Shown: positions 9,970 to 19,948, counted from the stretch's first letter. The stretch is DNA of 64,000 nucleotides from Breznakia pachnodae (GCF_030814225.1 NZ_JAUSUR010000003.1:124001-188000); one strand, 5' to 3'. The notes: generated from the letters alone by a model not told the origin. Program-made: numbers and translations.

Positions 9970-11646
9970 TTATTTCATTACTGCGCCTTTCGCAGCACTG
10001 TCTACAAGTTGAGCATAACGTTTCAACCAACCAGTCTTAACGTTAGGTTCTCTTGGCACAAAAGTTTTGCGGCGTTCTGCGAACTCTTCATCGCTGACTT
10101 TTGCTTCAATTTTATATTCAGGAATATTGATTTCAATTTGGTCGCCTTCTTTGATCAGACCAATTTCTCCACCACTTGCAGCCTCAGGACAAACATGTCC
10201 AATTGATGCTCCACGACTTGCACCACTGAAGCGTCCATCCGTGATTAATGCAACCGTACGATCTAACTTCATACCAGCTAATGCACTAGTAGGGTTTAAC
10301 ATCTCACGCATTCCAGGGCCACCTTTAGGACCTTCATAGCGAATAACTACAACATCACCATCGACAATTTTTCCATTGTAGATTGCATCAATTGCGTCTT
10401 CTTCACAGTCAAAGACTCTTGCAGGACCTGTATGTTGCAGCATTTCCTTAGCTACAGCACTACGTTTTACAACACAACCTTCTTTTGCGATGTTACCAAA
10501 CAGAATGGCAATTCCACCAGTTTTAGAATATGGTGTTTCCACAGGTTTGATTGCATTTGGATTTGTATTGTAGATATTCTTAATATTTTCACCAACACTG
10601 AATCCAGTTACAGTTGGTAAAGTTAAATCTAATAAGTTCTTTTTTGCAAGTTCATTTTGAACTGCAGGAATACCACCAGCAGCATCTAAGTCTTGCATAT
10701 GAGTATCACCAGCAGGAGCTAAGTGACATAGGTTAGGAACCTTCTCACTCATTTCATTGAACATATTTAAGTTTAAGTTAATACCTGCTTCATTTGCAAT
10801 AGCTAATAAGTGAAGTACACTATTTGATGAACATCCAAGTGCCATATCACAAGCCAATGCATTACGAACTGCTTTTTCGGTAAGGATATCACGAATCTTA
10901 ATATCATTTTCAACCAAGTTCATGATTGCCATCCCAGCTTTCTTAGCTAACTGTGTTCTCTTTGCACTGATTGCAGGAATTGTACCATTACCAGGTAATG
11001 CAATTCCAAGTGCTTCACTTAAACAGTTCATTGAGTTAGCAGTATACATACCAGCACAAGATCCACATCCCGGACAACTGTTTTGTTCAACTTCTGTTAA
11101 TTCAGCCTCAGTAATTAAGTTTGCTTTAAATGCACCTACTGCTTCGAATGTTTTTGATAGAGATACCTCTTCACCATTTACATTACCTGCAAGCATTGGC
11201 CCGCCTGAACAAACAACTGCAGGAATATTTAAACGGGCAGCTCCCATGATCATTCCTGGAACGATCTTATCACAGTTAGGAACAAGTACCAGCCCATCAA
11301 ATGCATGTGCCATGGTCATTGATTCTACACTGTCAGCAATTAGTTCTCTTGAAGGAAGTGAGTAACGCATTCCTGCGTGACCCATTGCAATTCCATCACA
11401 TACACCAATCGAAGGAACTTCAATTGGTGTTCCACCAGCCATACGAATACCATCTTTTACTGCCTGTGCAAGTTTATCAAGATGAATATGTCCAGGAACA
11501 ACTTCACTGTGTGCACTAACCACTCCGATCAAAGGACGGTCCAGTTCTTCTTTTGTATATCCCATTGCATAGAATAAACTTCTTGCAGGGACTTTTTCAG
11601 CACCAAGAGTTACATTGGCACTACGTAATTTTTTCTTATCGATCAT
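9970..11646 (-). CDS. ilvD: Dihydroxy-acid dehydratase
   Basis: 558 residues, full length. It dehydrates 2,3-dihydroxyisovalerate and 2,3-dihydroxy-3-methylvalerate to the 2-oxo acids of valine and isoleucine synthesis. The Fe-S cluster cysteines are visible in [11 protein letters not shown] (about residue 124) and [16 protein letters not shown] (about 190-205), and the C-terminal [14 protein letters not shown] segment is conserved. It is the last gene of ilvBNCD, 85 bases after ilvC, with a palindrome in the gap. AGGAGTAGAGAC precedes the ATG. Confidence 0.97.
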   Translation of the reverse strand: MIDKKKLRSANVTLGAEKVPARSLFYAMGYTKEELDRPLIGVVSAHSEVVPGHIHLDKLAQAVKDGIRMAGGTPIEVPSIGVCDGIAMGHAGMRYSLPSRELIADSVESMTMAHAFDGLVLVPNCDKIVPGMIMGAARLNIPAVVCSGGPMLAGNVNGEEVSLSKTFEAVGAFKANLITEAELTEVEQNSCPGCGSCAGMYTANSMNCLSEALGIALPGNGTIPAISAKRTQLAKKAGMAIMNLVENDIKIRDILTEKAVRNALACDMALGCSSNSVLHLLAIANEAGINLNLNMFNEMSEKVPNLCHLAPAGDTHMQDLDAAGGIPAVQNELAKKNLLDLTLPTVTGFSVGENIKNIYNTNPNAIKPVETPYSKTGGIAILFGNIAKEGCVVKRSAVAKEMLQHTGPARVFDCEEDAIDAIYNGKIVDGDVVVIRYEGPKGGPGMREMLNPTSALAGMKLDRTVALITDGRFSGASRGASIGHVCPEAASGGEIGLIKEGDQIEINIPEYKIEAKVSDEEFAERRKTFVPREPNVKTGWLKRYAQLVDSAAKGAVMK

Positions 11647-11703
11647 GTCTCTACTCCTTTAAACAGTCTTGCAACTGTTCTAATCTCTAATATTCTTTCG
11701 AAA

Positions 11704-11725
11704 ATAGAAGGCATATGCCTTCTAT
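11704..11725 (-). other. 22-bp perfect palindrome between ilvC and ilvD (weak terminator or processing hairpin)
   Basis: The palindrome is centred on GGCATATGCC. In RNA it folds into a 9-bp stem with an AUAU loop. On the minus strand only four T residues follow, so it would be a leaky terminator or a stabilising hairpin that sets ilvD expression below ilvBNC. Confidence 0.6.
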
Positions 11726-11730
11726 CTTTT

Positions 11731-12726
11731 TTATTTCTTTAACCAGCTCATCATTTTTCTTAATTCTTTACCAACTTTACATAATAATGTATCGCTTTCT
11801 TTTCTACGAGTTGATAAGAATTTAGCTTGTCCACCAGCGTTGAATTCTTGAATGAATTCAGAAGCAAATGTACCATCTTGAATTTCTCCAAGAACTTTTT
11901 TCATTTCTGCTCTAGTGTCTTCTGTAATTAAACGTTTACCAGTACGGTAATCTCCATATTCAGCTGTATTTGAAATTGAGTATCTCATCATTTCAAATCC
12001 ACCACTGTTAATTAAGTCAACAATTAACTTCATTTCATGGATACATTCGAAGTAAGCCATTTCTGGTTCATAACCAGCTTCTACTAATGTTTCGAAACCA
12101 GCTTTCATTAATTCAGTAACCCCACCACAAAGTACTGCTTGTTCACCGAATAAATCAGTTTCAGTTTCTTCTTTAAATGAAGTTTCAAGAATTCCAGCAC
12201 GTCCTGCACCAATTCCACAAGCATAAGCTAAACCAAAGTCTTTTGCTTTTCCACTCTTGTCTTGGTATACAGCAACTAAACTAGGAACACCTTTTCCTTC
12301 TAAATATTGAGAACGAACGGTATGTCCAGGTCCTTTAGGAGCAACCATGATTACATCAATGTAATCTGCAGGAACGATTTGATGGTAATGGATGTTGAAT
12401 CCATGTGCAAACATCAATACGTCTCCTTCTTTCATATGTTTTTCTACTTGAGTTTTATAGATAGCAGCAGCACTTTCGTCTGGTACTAACATCATTACGA
12501 AGTCTCCAGCTTTTGCTGCATCTTCGATTTCCATAACTTTTAATCCAGCTTCTTCAGCTTCTTTCCAGCTTTTAGAAGTTTTTCTTAAACCAACTACAAC
12601 ATTCACTCCACTGTCTTGCAAGTTTAGTGCATGTGCATGTCCTTGTGAACCATACCCTAAAATTGATACTGTCTTTCCATCTAATAACCCAAGGTTACAA
12701 TCTGTGTCATAATACTTCTTAATCAT
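11731..12726 (-). CDS. ilvC: Ketol-acid reductoisomerase
   Basis: 331 residues, a class I (short) enzyme. The NAD(P)-binding loop [10 protein letters not shown] is at residues 24-33, and the catalytic knotted domain is represented by [10 protein letters not shown] and [15 protein letters not shown]. It converts acetolactate and acetohydroxybutyrate to dihydroxy acids using NAD(P)H and Mg. It lies 18 bases after ilvN in the ilvBNCD operon, with a GGGAGGAAA site upstream of the ATG. Confidence 0.97.
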   Translation of the reverse strand: MIKKYYDTDCNLGLLDGKTVSILGYGSQGHAHALNLQDSGVNVVVGLRKTSKSWKEAEEAGLKVMEIEDAAKAGDFVMMLVPDESAAAIYKTQVEKHMKEGDVLMFAHGFNIHYHQIVPADYIDVIMVAPKGPGHTVRSQYLEGKGVPSLVAVYQDKSGKAKDFGLAYACGIGAGRAGILETSFKEETETDLFGEQAVLCGGVTELMKAGFETLVEAGYEPEMAYFECIHEMKLIVDLINSGGFEMMRYSISNTAEYGDYRTGKRLITEDTRAEMKKVLGEIQDGTFASEFIQEFNAGGQAKFLSTRRKESDTLLCKVGKELRKMMSWLKK

Positions 12727-12743
12727 TTCTATATTTCCTCCCG

Positions 12744-13244
12744 TTATTCTGTCCCTACAAGGGGACCTCTAGATATACCTGTAATTCCAGTTCGACAAAC
12801 TTCAATAATTTCATAGCAAGCTACCATTTCCATAAAACCATCTAGTTTTTCTGGAGCACCTGTTAATTCAACAATCATACTGTCTTTTGACAAACTAATA
12901 ATTTTACCGCGATAAATATCAACGATTTCTTTTACTGCAGAACGAGTCTCTTTTGTAGCAGAGATTTTCATTAATAGAAGCTCTCTGTATAAACTGTTCT
13001 CTTTCTCCAATAAAAATATATCTCTCACAACCTCAAGTTTTTGAGTTTGTGTTAAGATCTGTGATAATGTCTGCTCATTACCTGTAAATACAATTGTAAT
13101 TCTTGATAATTCTGGGTTGTCGGTTGTTGAAACCGTCAAGGAATCAATGTTGAAGCCTCTACGACCAAACAAACTGACTACACGAGTTAATACATTTGCG
13201 TGGTTATCCACAAAGATACTAATTACTTCTTTTTTATTAGCCAT
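12744..13244 (-). CDS. ilvN: Acetolactate synthase small (regulatory) subunit
   Basis: 166 residues. The N-terminal ACT domain begins [20 protein letters not shown] and continues with [12 protein letters not shown]; the C-terminal regulatory domain follows (about residues 85-160). It activates the large subunit and confers valine feedback control. It lies 12 bases after ilvB. The length matches the IlvH/IlvN type of Bacillota. Confidence 0.95.
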   Translation of the reverse strand: MANKKEVISIFVDNHANVLTRVVSLFGRRGFNIDSLTVSTTDNPELSRITIVFTGNEQTLSQILTQTQKLEVVRDIFLLEKENSLYRELLLMKISATKETRSAVKEIVDIYRGKIISLSKDSMIVELTGAPEKLDGFMEMVACYEIIEVCRTGITGISRGPLVGTE

Positions 13245-13256
13245 GTTCTTCCTCCC

Positions 13257-14915
13257 TTAATCAATATATACATCATCAATGGTTCCACCATTTGGAATCA
13301 TTGGAAGTACTTTCTCTTCACGATCAATCAGACACTCAATCCAAACTGGACCAGTTTCCTTTAATGCTTTTTGGAATACATCATTGAACTCTTCAATCGT
13401 TTCAGCACGATAACCTTTTGCACCAAATGCTTCTGCAAGTTTTGGGAAATCAGTTTTACGCTCTGGTGTTGTCTGAGAATAATGCTTATCATAGAAGGTT
13501 GTCTGCCACTGATATACCATTCCAAGAACTTTATTGTTCATGATTACAGTAATAATTGGTAAGTTCTCACTTACAGCAGTACAAGCTTCATTTAAGTTCA
13601 TATGGAAACTTCCATCACCAGTGATGTGAACAACGCGTTTATCTGGACAACCAATCTGAGCACCAATTGCTGCTCCATATCCATAACCCATCGTTCCTAA
13701 ACCACCACTTGTAAGGAATGATTTCGTATTTTTATGTTTGATGTATTGAGCCGACCACATTTGGTGCTGTCCTACATCTGTTACATAAATTGTATCATTA
13801 TCTGTTAATTCATTAATAGAAAATAAGATTTCTTTTGGACGAAGTTTAGCATCCTCCAATTTCATATCTACTTCCTGACGCCATGAGTCAACTTGTTTTA
13901 CCCAATCGCTGTGATTGTCCTCTTTTACTAATGGTATCAGTTTGTTAAGTGCATCTTTGATGTCCCCAACAATACTGTAATTGATTTCTACATTCTTATT
14001 AATTTCACTCGCATCAATATCGATTTGAATAATTGCTGCTTTCTGTGCAAAACGTTGCGTGTTTAATGCAGCACGATCACTGAACCTTGCACCAAGTACA
14101 ATCAATAAATCAGCTTCCTGTACGGTACGGTTAGCAACCATACTACCATGCATTCCCAACATTCCCAAGTTTTTAGGATCATCACAATCGATAACTCCTG
14201 CAGCCATAATTGTATAAGTAGCAGGAATATCTGCTTTCTCAATCAATTTTGCTACTTCATCTTTTGCATCACTCGCAACAACTCCACCACCAAAATAAAT
14301 CATTGGGCGTTTCGCTTCGTTAATTACTTCAGCGATTTCCTCTACCTGACTCATTTCAAATTCAGGTGTTGGATGTAACTCAAGTGGTTTACCTGGAGTG
14401 AACTCACATAACGCATTTGAAACATCTTTTGTAACATCAATTAATACAGGTCCTTTTCGACCTTCGTTTGCAATACGGAATGCATTTCTTAACGCATCCT
14501 CCAAATCTTCTACACGATTAACGAAATAATTGTGTTTTGTAATTGGCAGAGTCACACCAGTAATACTAATTTCCTGGAATGCATCACGACCAATTAGACT
14601 ATCAGCAACATTTGCAGTAATCGCAACCATTGGAATACTATCCATAAACGCAGTTGCAATACCAGTTACCAAGTTTGTAGCTCCTGGACCACTAGTTGCG
14701 AATACAACACCAGTTTTACCAGTTGCTCTAGCATATCCATCAGCTGCATGAGCAGCTCCTTGCTCATGTGCTGTCAAAACGTGTCTTATTCTGTCTGAGT
14801 AGTCGTATAAAGAGTCGTAAATAAAGAGCGCAGCTCCCCCAGGGTACCCAAAGACGGTATCCACCTTGTGCTCCATCAATACTTCCATAATAATTTGCGA
14901 TCCTCTTAATTTCAT
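13257..14915 (-). CDS. ilvB: Acetolactate synthase large (catalytic) subunit
   Basis: 552 residues. Thiamine-diphosphate enzyme that condenses pyruvate with pyruvate or 2-oxobutanoate. The catalytic Glu is in HEQGAAHAADGYARATGK (E51), and the ThDP-binding motif begins GDGSFHMNLNE near residue 440. The frame is open 54 codons further upstream, but that stretch is unlike the family, and the ATG at 14915 (MKLRGSQIIMEVL) has GGGGGAAAG before it. First gene of ilvBNCD; promoter and a 23-bp palindrome lie upstream. Confidence 0.96.
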   Translation of the reverse strand: MKLRGSQIIMEVLMEHKVDTVFGYPGGAALFIYDSLYDYSDRIRHVLTAHEQGAAHAADGYARATGKTGVVFATSGPGATNLVTGIATAFMDSIPMVAITANVADSLIGRDAFQEISITGVTLPITKHNYFVNRVEDLEDALRNAFRIANEGRKGPVLIDVTKDVSNALCEFTPGKPLELHPTPEFEMSQVEEIAEVINEAKRPMIYFGGGVVASDAKDEVAKLIEKADIPATYTIMAAGVIDCDDPKNLGMLGMHGSMVANRTVQEADLLIVLGARFSDRAALNTQRFAQKAAIIQIDIDASEINKNVEINYSIVGDIKDALNKLIPLVKEDNHSDWVKQVDSWRQEVDMKLEDAKLRPKEILFSINELTDNDTIYVTDVGQHQMWSAQYIKHKNTKSFLTSGGLGTMGYGYGAAIGAQIGCPDKRVVHITGDGSFHMNLNEACTAVSENLPIITVIMNNKVLGMVYQWQTTFYDKHYSQTTPERKTDFPKLAEAFGAKGYRAETIEEFNDVFQKALKETGPVWIECLIDREEKVLPMIPNGGTIDDVYID

Positions 14916-14975
14916 AGACTTTCCCCCATTCATACATTTCTTTTCTATATAAATATAACGAAGTATATTATAAAT

Positions 14976-15003
14976 ATTATAACGAGGTTTCACCAAATTG
15001 CAA
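14976..15003 (-). promoter_or_regulatory. Promoter of the ilvBNCD operon
   Basis: On the minus strand TTGCAA (15003-14998) is followed after 16 bases by a perfect TATAAT (14981-14976), placing the start of transcription near 14968 and giving a leader of about 55 bases. I see no T-box or peptide attenuator in this short leader. Confidence 0.6.
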
Positions 15004-15037
15004 CCTAAGATGGCATAAAAATTGATAAAATTTTCAT

Positions 15038-15060
15038 ATTTATGAAACTGTTTCATAAAT
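15038..15060. promoter_or_regulatory. 23-bp perfect palindrome upstream of the ilvB promoter
   Basis: Arms ATTTATGAAAC and GTTTCATAAAT are separated by one base. The site is about 80 bases upstream of the predicted ilvB transcription start. Further TTTCATAAA half-sites follow at about 15071-15087. It looks like the operator of an unknown regulator; it does not match the CodY consensus well. Confidence 0.55.
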
Positions 15061-15091
15061 TTACAAGATGTTTTCATAAAATTTCATAGGC

Positions 15092-15119
15092 AAAAAGAAA
15101 AGGTTGCGATTGCAACCTT
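15092..15119 (-). terminator. Terminator of the VWA surface protein gene
   Basis: An 8-bp stem (15100-15107 with 15112-15119, AAGGTTGC/GCAACCTT) and a 4-base loop are followed on the minus strand by TTTCTTTTTG. It lies just after the gene ending at 15125. Confidence 0.8.
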
Positions 15120-15124
15120 ATATA

Positions 15125-16549
15125 TTATCTACTACTTTTACGCTTAAAGAATGAAACAAATACCATTGATGAGATACCTACAACAGCAATCCATAAACCA
15201 ATATTTGTAGCGTCTCCAGTAGCTGGAGCAGTTGATGGTTTTGCAGTCGGTGCTGTAATTGTTTTCACAGGAGCAGGCTTTTCAAAACTTACTTCTACTT
15301 TGTGATCATTTGCAATACCAGTTAATGCATATGCATCGCCATCTACACTTTGAGCAATATCATTATCTTTTAATGACACTAACTCATAACCTTCATTTGC
15401 ACTAAAGCTTACGGTGTGTGATGCACCTCTACCAACAAAACGTCCAGAAGAAATAATTCCATTTCCATCCGATTTTGTTGTGATTTGATAAATTGGTGCA
15501 TCTACTGACAATTCACTTGTCTTTTGTTTTGGCTGACCATTATCTACATAATCATAAGTGTAAGTTACAGGAATATTATTTGCTGTGTAACTTTCACTTG
15601 CTGTAGCTTTGGTTTGATCAATTTTAATTCTGAACTGAATTGTATGTGAAGAATTCGGTGCAACATTCAGGTAATTTGCACTTATTTTTCCATCAGCACT
15701 TGTAATCGATGCAGCTGTTGTTGCTTCTACAGAATCTTCTACAAGGGTGAAGTTTTCAGGTACAACGATATCTACATTTACTTCAGGAACACTTGATTGA
15801 ATTGCTGTTGCAATATCTGTGAACACAGTACTTAAATCATCTGTAGATGCATTATAGTATTTCCCAGAAGATGTATCTTGTGCTGCCAGATTAACTAATG
15901 TTGTCTCTGCTGAAGAACCAGCATAAATTTCATAACCAATTGTTTTGATTGTTAATCCAGGATACGCACTCAGAAGTGCAGCCGTAGATGCATTATATCC
16001 AGCAACATCACTAGTATCGCCATCTGCCAAGACAACTAAAACTTTTTTCGCATCACTGCGACCATTCGTATCAAATTCATTTTTTACTTCATCGATTCCA
16101 CTTCCCAAATACGTTAATCCATTTGTTGAAATTGTATCGATTGCAGCATGTGTGTCAGTAACTGAATTATTCAGATGAATATAATTGGTTGCATTGGAAC
16201 CAAAACAGATAACACTTACATTATTGTTTGGGTTTGCTAAGATTTCTGATGCAAATGTTTTTGAATTATCTTTTGCAGTTGCAAGTGGAGTACCACTCAT
16301 ACTTCCTGAATTATCCAATAATAAAACAACATCCAGCTTCTGGTTAGAAGCACCAATCTCTTCTAGCTTCCCATCAAACCCAACAGTTACCAGATATTCA
16401 TCATCTGTTCCATCAACGACAGATGTAGAAATCGTAGCTGTTTCATTTGTTGAAATGGAAACCGCCCCCACGTTCGCATTCATAAGTATCAATGAGAAGA
16501 TAAATATGAAGCTAAGACTAAGTCCTTTAAATTTTCTTTTTGCTTTCAT
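15125..16549 (-). CDS. Secreted von Willebrand factor A domain protein with sortase-type C-terminus
   Basis: 474 residues. A signal peptide (about residues 1-30) is followed by a VWA domain starting at VVLLLDNSGSMSG, whose DxSxS MIDAS residues for metal binding are intact; the ADGDTSD loop also fits. A beta-rich region with a domain of the DUF11/Listeria-repeat kind follows (NEGYELVSLKDN). The C-terminus has APATGD, a hydrophobic segment and FKRKSSR, which is the cell-wall sorting pattern with a degenerate LPXTG. Probably a wall-anchored adhesin or pilus-like subunit. AAAGGTGG precedes the ATG; the gene is divergent from the tsaC-rpiB-glyA group. Confidence 0.85.
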   Translation of the reverse strand: MKAKRKFKGLSLSFIFIFSLILMNANVGAVSISTNETATISTSVVDGTDDEYLVTVGFDGKLEEIGASNQKLDVVLLLDNSGSMSGTPLATAKDNSKTFASEILANPNNNVSVICFGSNATNYIHLNNSVTDTHAAIDTISTNGLTYLGSGIDEVKNEFDTNGRSDAKKVLVVLADGDTSDVAGYNASTAALLSAYPGLTIKTIGYEIYAGSSAETTLVNLAAQDTSSGKYYNASTDDLSTVFTDIATAIQSSVPEVNVDIVVPENFTLVEDSVEATTAASITSADGKISANYLNVAPNSSHTIQFRIKIDQTKATASESYTANNIPVTYTYDYVDNGQPKQKTSELSVDAPIYQITTKSDGNGIISSGRFVGRGASHTVSFSANEGYELVSLKDNDIAQSVDGDAYALTGIANDHKVEVSFEKPAPVKTITAPTAKPSTAPATGDATNIGLWIAVVGISSMVFVSFFKRKSSR

Positions 16550-16565
16550 TCAAACCACCTTTCAT

Positions 16566-16585
16566 GTATGATTATGTTGTCATAC
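16566..16585. promoter_or_regulatory. Inverted repeat in the divergent intergenic region
   Basis: GTATGA and TCATAC arms separated by 8 bases lie between the VWA gene (minus) and the small gene at 16644 (plus). A TTGTCA at 16577-16582 could be a -35 box. A regulatory role is only suggested by position. Confidence 0.3.
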
Positions 16586-16643
16586 ACTATAAAGACGAAT
16601 TAAATATAAAAAAAGTCTCACAAATTAAAAAAATGGAGGAACT

Positions 16644-16853
16644 ATGAAAATTTTAGAAGAACCATTATTATTAAATAACCTAAGTGATATGCTGGATTTT
16701 ACGCAGCAGAATGAAAATGATGTTACCTTAGTGAAACGATCGCAGAAAGAAGCAATTGTCGCAATGTCATTAAAGCAGTATAATGATTTACAAGCAAAAA
16801 TATATCGTTTACAGCAAGAGGTAAAGAAACAAAATGAAAACAAAGATATTTAA
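16644..16853 (+). CDS. Small protein, Phd/YefM antitoxin-like
   Basis: 69 residues with a good start (ATGGAGGAACT upstream). The middle part, TLVKRSQKEAIVAMSLKQYN, resembles the strand-helix core of Phd/YefM-type antitoxins, which autoregulate and neutralise a toxin, but no toxin gene follows. The last 20 bases overlap the start of the threonylcarbamoyl-AMP synthase gene in another frame, so the two are coupled. A gene without toxin may be a stand-alone regulator; function unproven. Confidence 0.55.
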   Translation: MKILEEPLLLNNLSDMLDFTQQNENDVTLVKRSQKEAIVAMSLKQYNDLQAKIYRLQQEVKKQNENKDI

Positions 16854-17448
16854 GAAAGAAGAACTATCAACAATAAAAGAGTGGATTAAGGATGGAAAAG
16901 TAATTGCCTTTCCTACCGATACCGTGTTTGGGCTTGGCGTTCTTTACAGTAATGAAGAAGCACTGAAGAATCTGAAACAGGCAAAACTAAGAGATGGAAA
17001 TAAACCAATTCCTATGATGGTAAAATCAATAGAGCAACTAGAAAAGGTGGCCTATGTGGATGAGCGAGTAAAACTTTTAGCAGATCGTTTTATGCCAGGA
17101 GCTCTAACTTTGATTTTAAAAAGAAGAGAAAGTGTACCAGCATACGTAAGTGATTATAAAGATACAATTGCTTTACGCATCCCTGATGATAATTTTGTGT
17201 TATCATTATTAGAAGAACCGATGCTGGTAACCAGTGCCAATCTAAGTGGAGAAACACCAGGCAAGAATGAACACGATGTGTTACTTCAATTAAATGGACG
17301 GATCGATGCAATTGTAGAGGGTGAAGCAAAGAGAGATATACCATCAACAATTGTGGATTTAAGTAGTGATAAGGTTATTATTCTGCGTGAAGGTGAGATT
17401 TGTGCAGATGATATAAATGAAACATTAACAAAAGGAGATAAGAGATGA
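16834..17448 (+). CDS. tsaC: L-threonylcarbamoyladenylate synthase (Sua5/YciO/YrdC family)
   Basis: 204 residues. Forms threonylcarbamoyl-AMP from threonine, bicarbonate and ATP for the t6A modification of ANN-decoding tRNAs. Family motifs are visible: FPTDTVFGLG near residue 26, KLRDGNKPIPMMVK (the K-R nucleotide-binding motif) and PMLVTSANLSGETP. It is the short YrdC-type form lacking the C-terminal Sua5 domain. It overlaps the upstream small gene by 20 bases and rpiB downstream by ATGA, forming a four-gene operon that ends with glyA. Confidence 0.93.
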   Translation: MKTKIFKKEELSTIKEWIKDGKVIAFPTDTVFGLGVLYSNEEALKNLKQAKLRDGNKPIPMMVKSIEQLEKVAYVDERVKLLADRFMPGALTLILKRRESVPAYVSDYKDTIALRIPDDNFVLSLLEEPMLVTSANLSGETPGKNEHDVLLQLNGRIDAIVEGEAKRDIPSTIVDLSSDKVIILREGEICADDINETLTKGDKR

Positions 17449-17894
17449 AAGTAGCAGTAGCATGTGATCATGGAGCATTTGAATACAAAACAAGAGTAGT
17501 TGAGATTTTAAAAGAAATGGGACACGAAGTAGAAGATTTTGGAACTTATGATACCAAATCAATGGATTATCCAGATAGTGTTTATCCAGCAGCAAAATCA
17601 GTAGCTGATGGTAAAAACGAGAAAGGAATTGTTCTTTGTGGAACAGGGATTGGTGCAAGTATTACCGCAAACAAAGTAAAAGGTATTCGCTGTGCCCTAG
17701 TAAGTGATTTATTCACTGCACAAGTAACAAGAGAACATAACGATTCTAATGTTTTGGCAATGGGTCAGAGAGTCATTGGTGAAAGTATTATGGAATCAAT
17801 TGTTCGTATTTGGATGTCAACTGAGTTTAGTGAAGATGCACGTCATATCACAAGAATTGATAAAGTAGCAAAGATTGAGGAGATAGAACGATGA
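17445..17894 (+). CDS. rpiB: Ribose-5-phosphate isomerase B
   Basis: 149 residues. Interconverts ribose 5-phosphate and ribulose 5-phosphate in the pentose phosphate pathway. [10 protein letters not shown] (D8, H9) and [14 protein letters not shown] with the active-site C65 are characteristic of the RpiB/LacAB family, and the single-gene arrangement with length near 150 favours RpiB. Start and stop overlap its neighbours by ATGA on both sides. Confidence 0.94.
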   Translation: MKVAVACDHGAFEYKTRVVEILKEMGHEVEDFGTYDTKSMDYPDSVYPAAKSVADGKNEKGIVLCGTGIGASITANKVKGIRCALVSDLFTAQVTREHNDSNVLAMGQRVIGESIMESIVRIWMSTEFSEDARHITRIDKVAKIEEIER

Positions 17895-19117
17895 AAGATA
17901 TTGAAGTAAAGAAGGCAATGGATTTAGAAGCAGATCGTCAGTTATACAATATTGAACTGATTGCTTCAGAAAACTATGTATCAAAAGATGTACTTGAAGC
18001 AGCAGGATCAATCCTGACCAACAAGTATGCAGAAGGATATCCTGGAAAACGCTATTATGGTGGGTGTGAATATGTGGATATTGTTGAAGATTTAGCACGT
18101 GATCGCTTAAAAGAGATTTATGGTGCACAACATGCAAATGTTCAGCCACATTCAGGTTCACAAGCAAATATGGCTGTATACTTAACCGTATTGGAACCAG
18201 GAGATAAAGTGTTGGGAATGGACCTTGCAGCAGGTGGCCACCTTACCCATGGTCATCCATTAAACTTCTCTGGAAAACTATATAACTTTGTTTCTTATGG
18301 AGTCGATAGAGACAGTGAAGAAATTGATTATGATAAGTTAAGAGAAATTGCATTGGCAGAAAAACCAAAATTATTGGTAGCTGGAGCAAGTGCATATTCA
18401 AAAATTATCGATTTTAAAAGAATTGGTGAAATCTGTAAGGAAGTTGGATGTTACTACATGGTCGACATGGCACATATTGCTGGTCTTGTGGCGGCAGGTC
18501 TACATCCAAATCCAGTAGAATATGCTGACTTTGTAACGAGTACAACACATAAGACATTACGTGGACCAAGAGGTGGTATTGTATTGTGTAAGGAAGAATT
18601 TGCGAAAGACTTAGACCGTAATGTATTCCCAGGAATGCAAGGTGGACCTTTGATGCATATTATTGCAGCAAAAGCAGTATGTTTCTATGAAGCATTACAA
18701 CCTGAATTTAAAGAATATCAACAACAAGTAGTAAAAAACATGAAAGTGTTAGAAGCTACATTACGTGACGAAGGATTCCGTCTGGTCGCTAATGGAAGTG
18801 AAAACCACTTATTGTTGGTTGATGTGAAAAACTCATTTGGATTAACAGGAAAAAGATGTGAGAATGCATTAGATTCTGCAGGTATTACTTGTAATAAAAA
18901 TGCAATTCCTTTTGATGAAGAAAAACCATTTACTACAAGTGGAATTCGCCTAGGAAGTGCGGCTATGACTTCTCGTGGATTTAAAGAAGAAGAATTCAAA
19001 AAAGTTGGATTATGGATTTCAAGAGTTATTAAAAATATTGATAATGAAGATGAAATCAAAAAGGTTCGTGAAGAAGTTAGAGAACTTACAAAAGATTATC
19101 CAATCGTTCGTGACTAA
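17891..19117 (+). CDS. glyA: Serine hydroxymethyltransferase
   Basis: 408 residues. PLP enzyme that converts serine and tetrahydrofolate to glycine and methylene-tetrahydrofolate. The N-terminal [17 protein letters not shown], the substrate-binding [11 protein letters not shown], and the PLP-lysine motif [12 protein letters not shown] (about residue 220) are all present. Last gene of the 16644-19117 operon; a terminator follows 3 bases later. Confidence 0.97.
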   Translation: MKDIEVKKAMDLEADRQLYNIELIASENYVSKDVLEAAGSILTNKYAEGYPGKRYYGGCEYVDIVEDLARDRLKEIYGAQHANVQPHSGSQANMAVYLTVLEPGDKVLGMDLAAGGHLTHGHPLNFSGKLYNFVSYGVDRDSEEIDYDKLREIALAEKPKLLVAGASAYSKIIDFKRIGEICKEVGCYYMVDMAHIAGLVAAGLHPNPVEYADFVTSTTHKTLRGPRGGIVLCKEEFAKDLDRNVFPGMQGGPLMHIIAAKAVCFYEALQPEFKEYQQQVVKNMKVLEATLRDEGFRLVANGSENHLLLVDVKNSFGLTGKRCENALDSAGITCNKNAIPFDEEKPFTTSGIRLGSAAMTSRGFKEEEFKKVGLWISRVIKNIDNEDEIKKVREEVRELTKDYPIVRD

Positions 19118-19119
19118 TC

Positions 19120-19144
19120 GACACTCGCAAGAGTGTCTTTCTTT
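19120..19144 (+). terminator. Terminator after glyA
   Basis: GACACTC, a GCAA loop and GAGTGTC form a perfect 7-bp stem, followed by a TTTCTTTT tract. Confidence 0.85.
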
Positions 19145-19206
19145 TGGTATAATAAAAATCGAGAGATTATTAAAAAGAAAACAAAAAGCGAAAGGATAGT
19201 ATAAAT

Positions 19207-19944
19207 ATGAAAAAGTTTTGGATAGGATTTCTTTGCTTAGGTATATTACTAAGTGGGTGTGGAAGCAGTAGTGATGAAGACACAAAAGAAGATGATACTG
19301 CAGACACAACTAAAAAAGAAGAGAAAAAAGAGGAAGAGAAAAAAGAACTAACCGAATTGAAGCAGTTCCCTGAAAGTTTTGCGGATGATACACAAGTAGC
19401 TGTTTTTCATACCTCCAAAGGTGATATCACAGTTGCATTATTTCCAGAGGAAGCACCAAAGGCTGTAGAGAATTTTGTAACTCATGCTCAGGAAGGCTAT
19501 TATGATGGTGTGATCTTTCATCGTGTAATTGCAGATTTTATGATTCAAGGTGGTGACCCTGAAGGAACTGGAATGGGTGGAGAAAGTATCTGGGGTGAAG
19601 GTTTTGAAATTGAAGCGAGTGATGAACTATATAATTTCAATGGTGCATTGGCGATGGCAAATACAGGACAGGCAAATAGTAATGGAAGTCAGTTCTTTAT
19701 TGTTCAAGCATCTACGCTATCATCAAGTTTAGATAATAGTCTACCTCAACTTGTTAAAGAAAAATATCAAGAAGTTGGTGGAGCTAACTGGTTAGATGGA
19801 GATTATTCTGTTTTTGGACAGGTAATTTCAGGAATGGACATTGTAAATGCAATTGCTGCAGTTGAAACAGATGAAAATGATAAACCAGTAGAGGATATTA
19901 TAATCCAAAGTATTACAATAACTACATATGGTGAAATAAAATAA
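19207..19944 (+). CDS. Cyclophilin-type peptidyl-prolyl cis-trans isomerase lipoprotein
   Basis: 245 residues. A lipoprotein signal peptide ends in the lipobox ILLSGC (lipidated C18), followed by an acidic/lysine-rich linker (residues 20-55). The cyclophilin domain (about 60-240) shows VIFHRVIADFMIQGGDPEGT and GSQFFIVQ, with the catalytic Arg in FHRV. It isomerises prolyl bonds during folding of exported proteins on the outer face of the membrane. A GGTATAAT extended -10 lies at about 19145, so it has its own promoter; a terminator follows. Confidence 0.93.
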   Translation: MKKFWIGFLCLGILLSGCGSSSDEDTKEDDTADTTKKEEKKEEEKKELTELKQFPESFADDTQVAVFHTSKGDITVALFPEEAPKAVENFVTHAQEGYYDGVIFHRVIADFMIQGGDPEGTGMGGESIWGEGFEIEASDELYNFNGALAMANTGQANSNGSQFFIVQASTLSSSLDNSLPQLVKEKYQEVGGANWLDGDYSVFGQVISGMDIVNAIAAVETDENDKPVEDIIIQSITITTYGEIK

Positions 19945-19948
19945 TTAT

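Noticed and set aside
10922-11365. Long plus-strand ORF opposite ilvD
   Set aside because: It is a mirror of the conserved ilvD coding sequence, has no ribosome site and its translation is unlike a protein family. The same holds for the long antisense ORFs at 30970-31458, 36332-36835, 27673-28107 and 23165-23482.
14916-14975. T-box or leader-peptide attenuator for ilvBNCD
   Set aside because: The leader is only about 55 bases, with no antiterminator or T-box sequence and no Ile/Val/Leu-rich peptide.
14916-15077. Extended N-terminus of IlvB
   Set aside because: The additional 54 codons are AT-rich, unlike any IlvB, and overlie the predicted promoter; a ribosome site marks 14915 as the start.
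16834-19117. tsaC-rpiB-glyA as an acquired island
   Set aside because: Gene order is common in Bacillota, and codon use and AT content match the surroundings.
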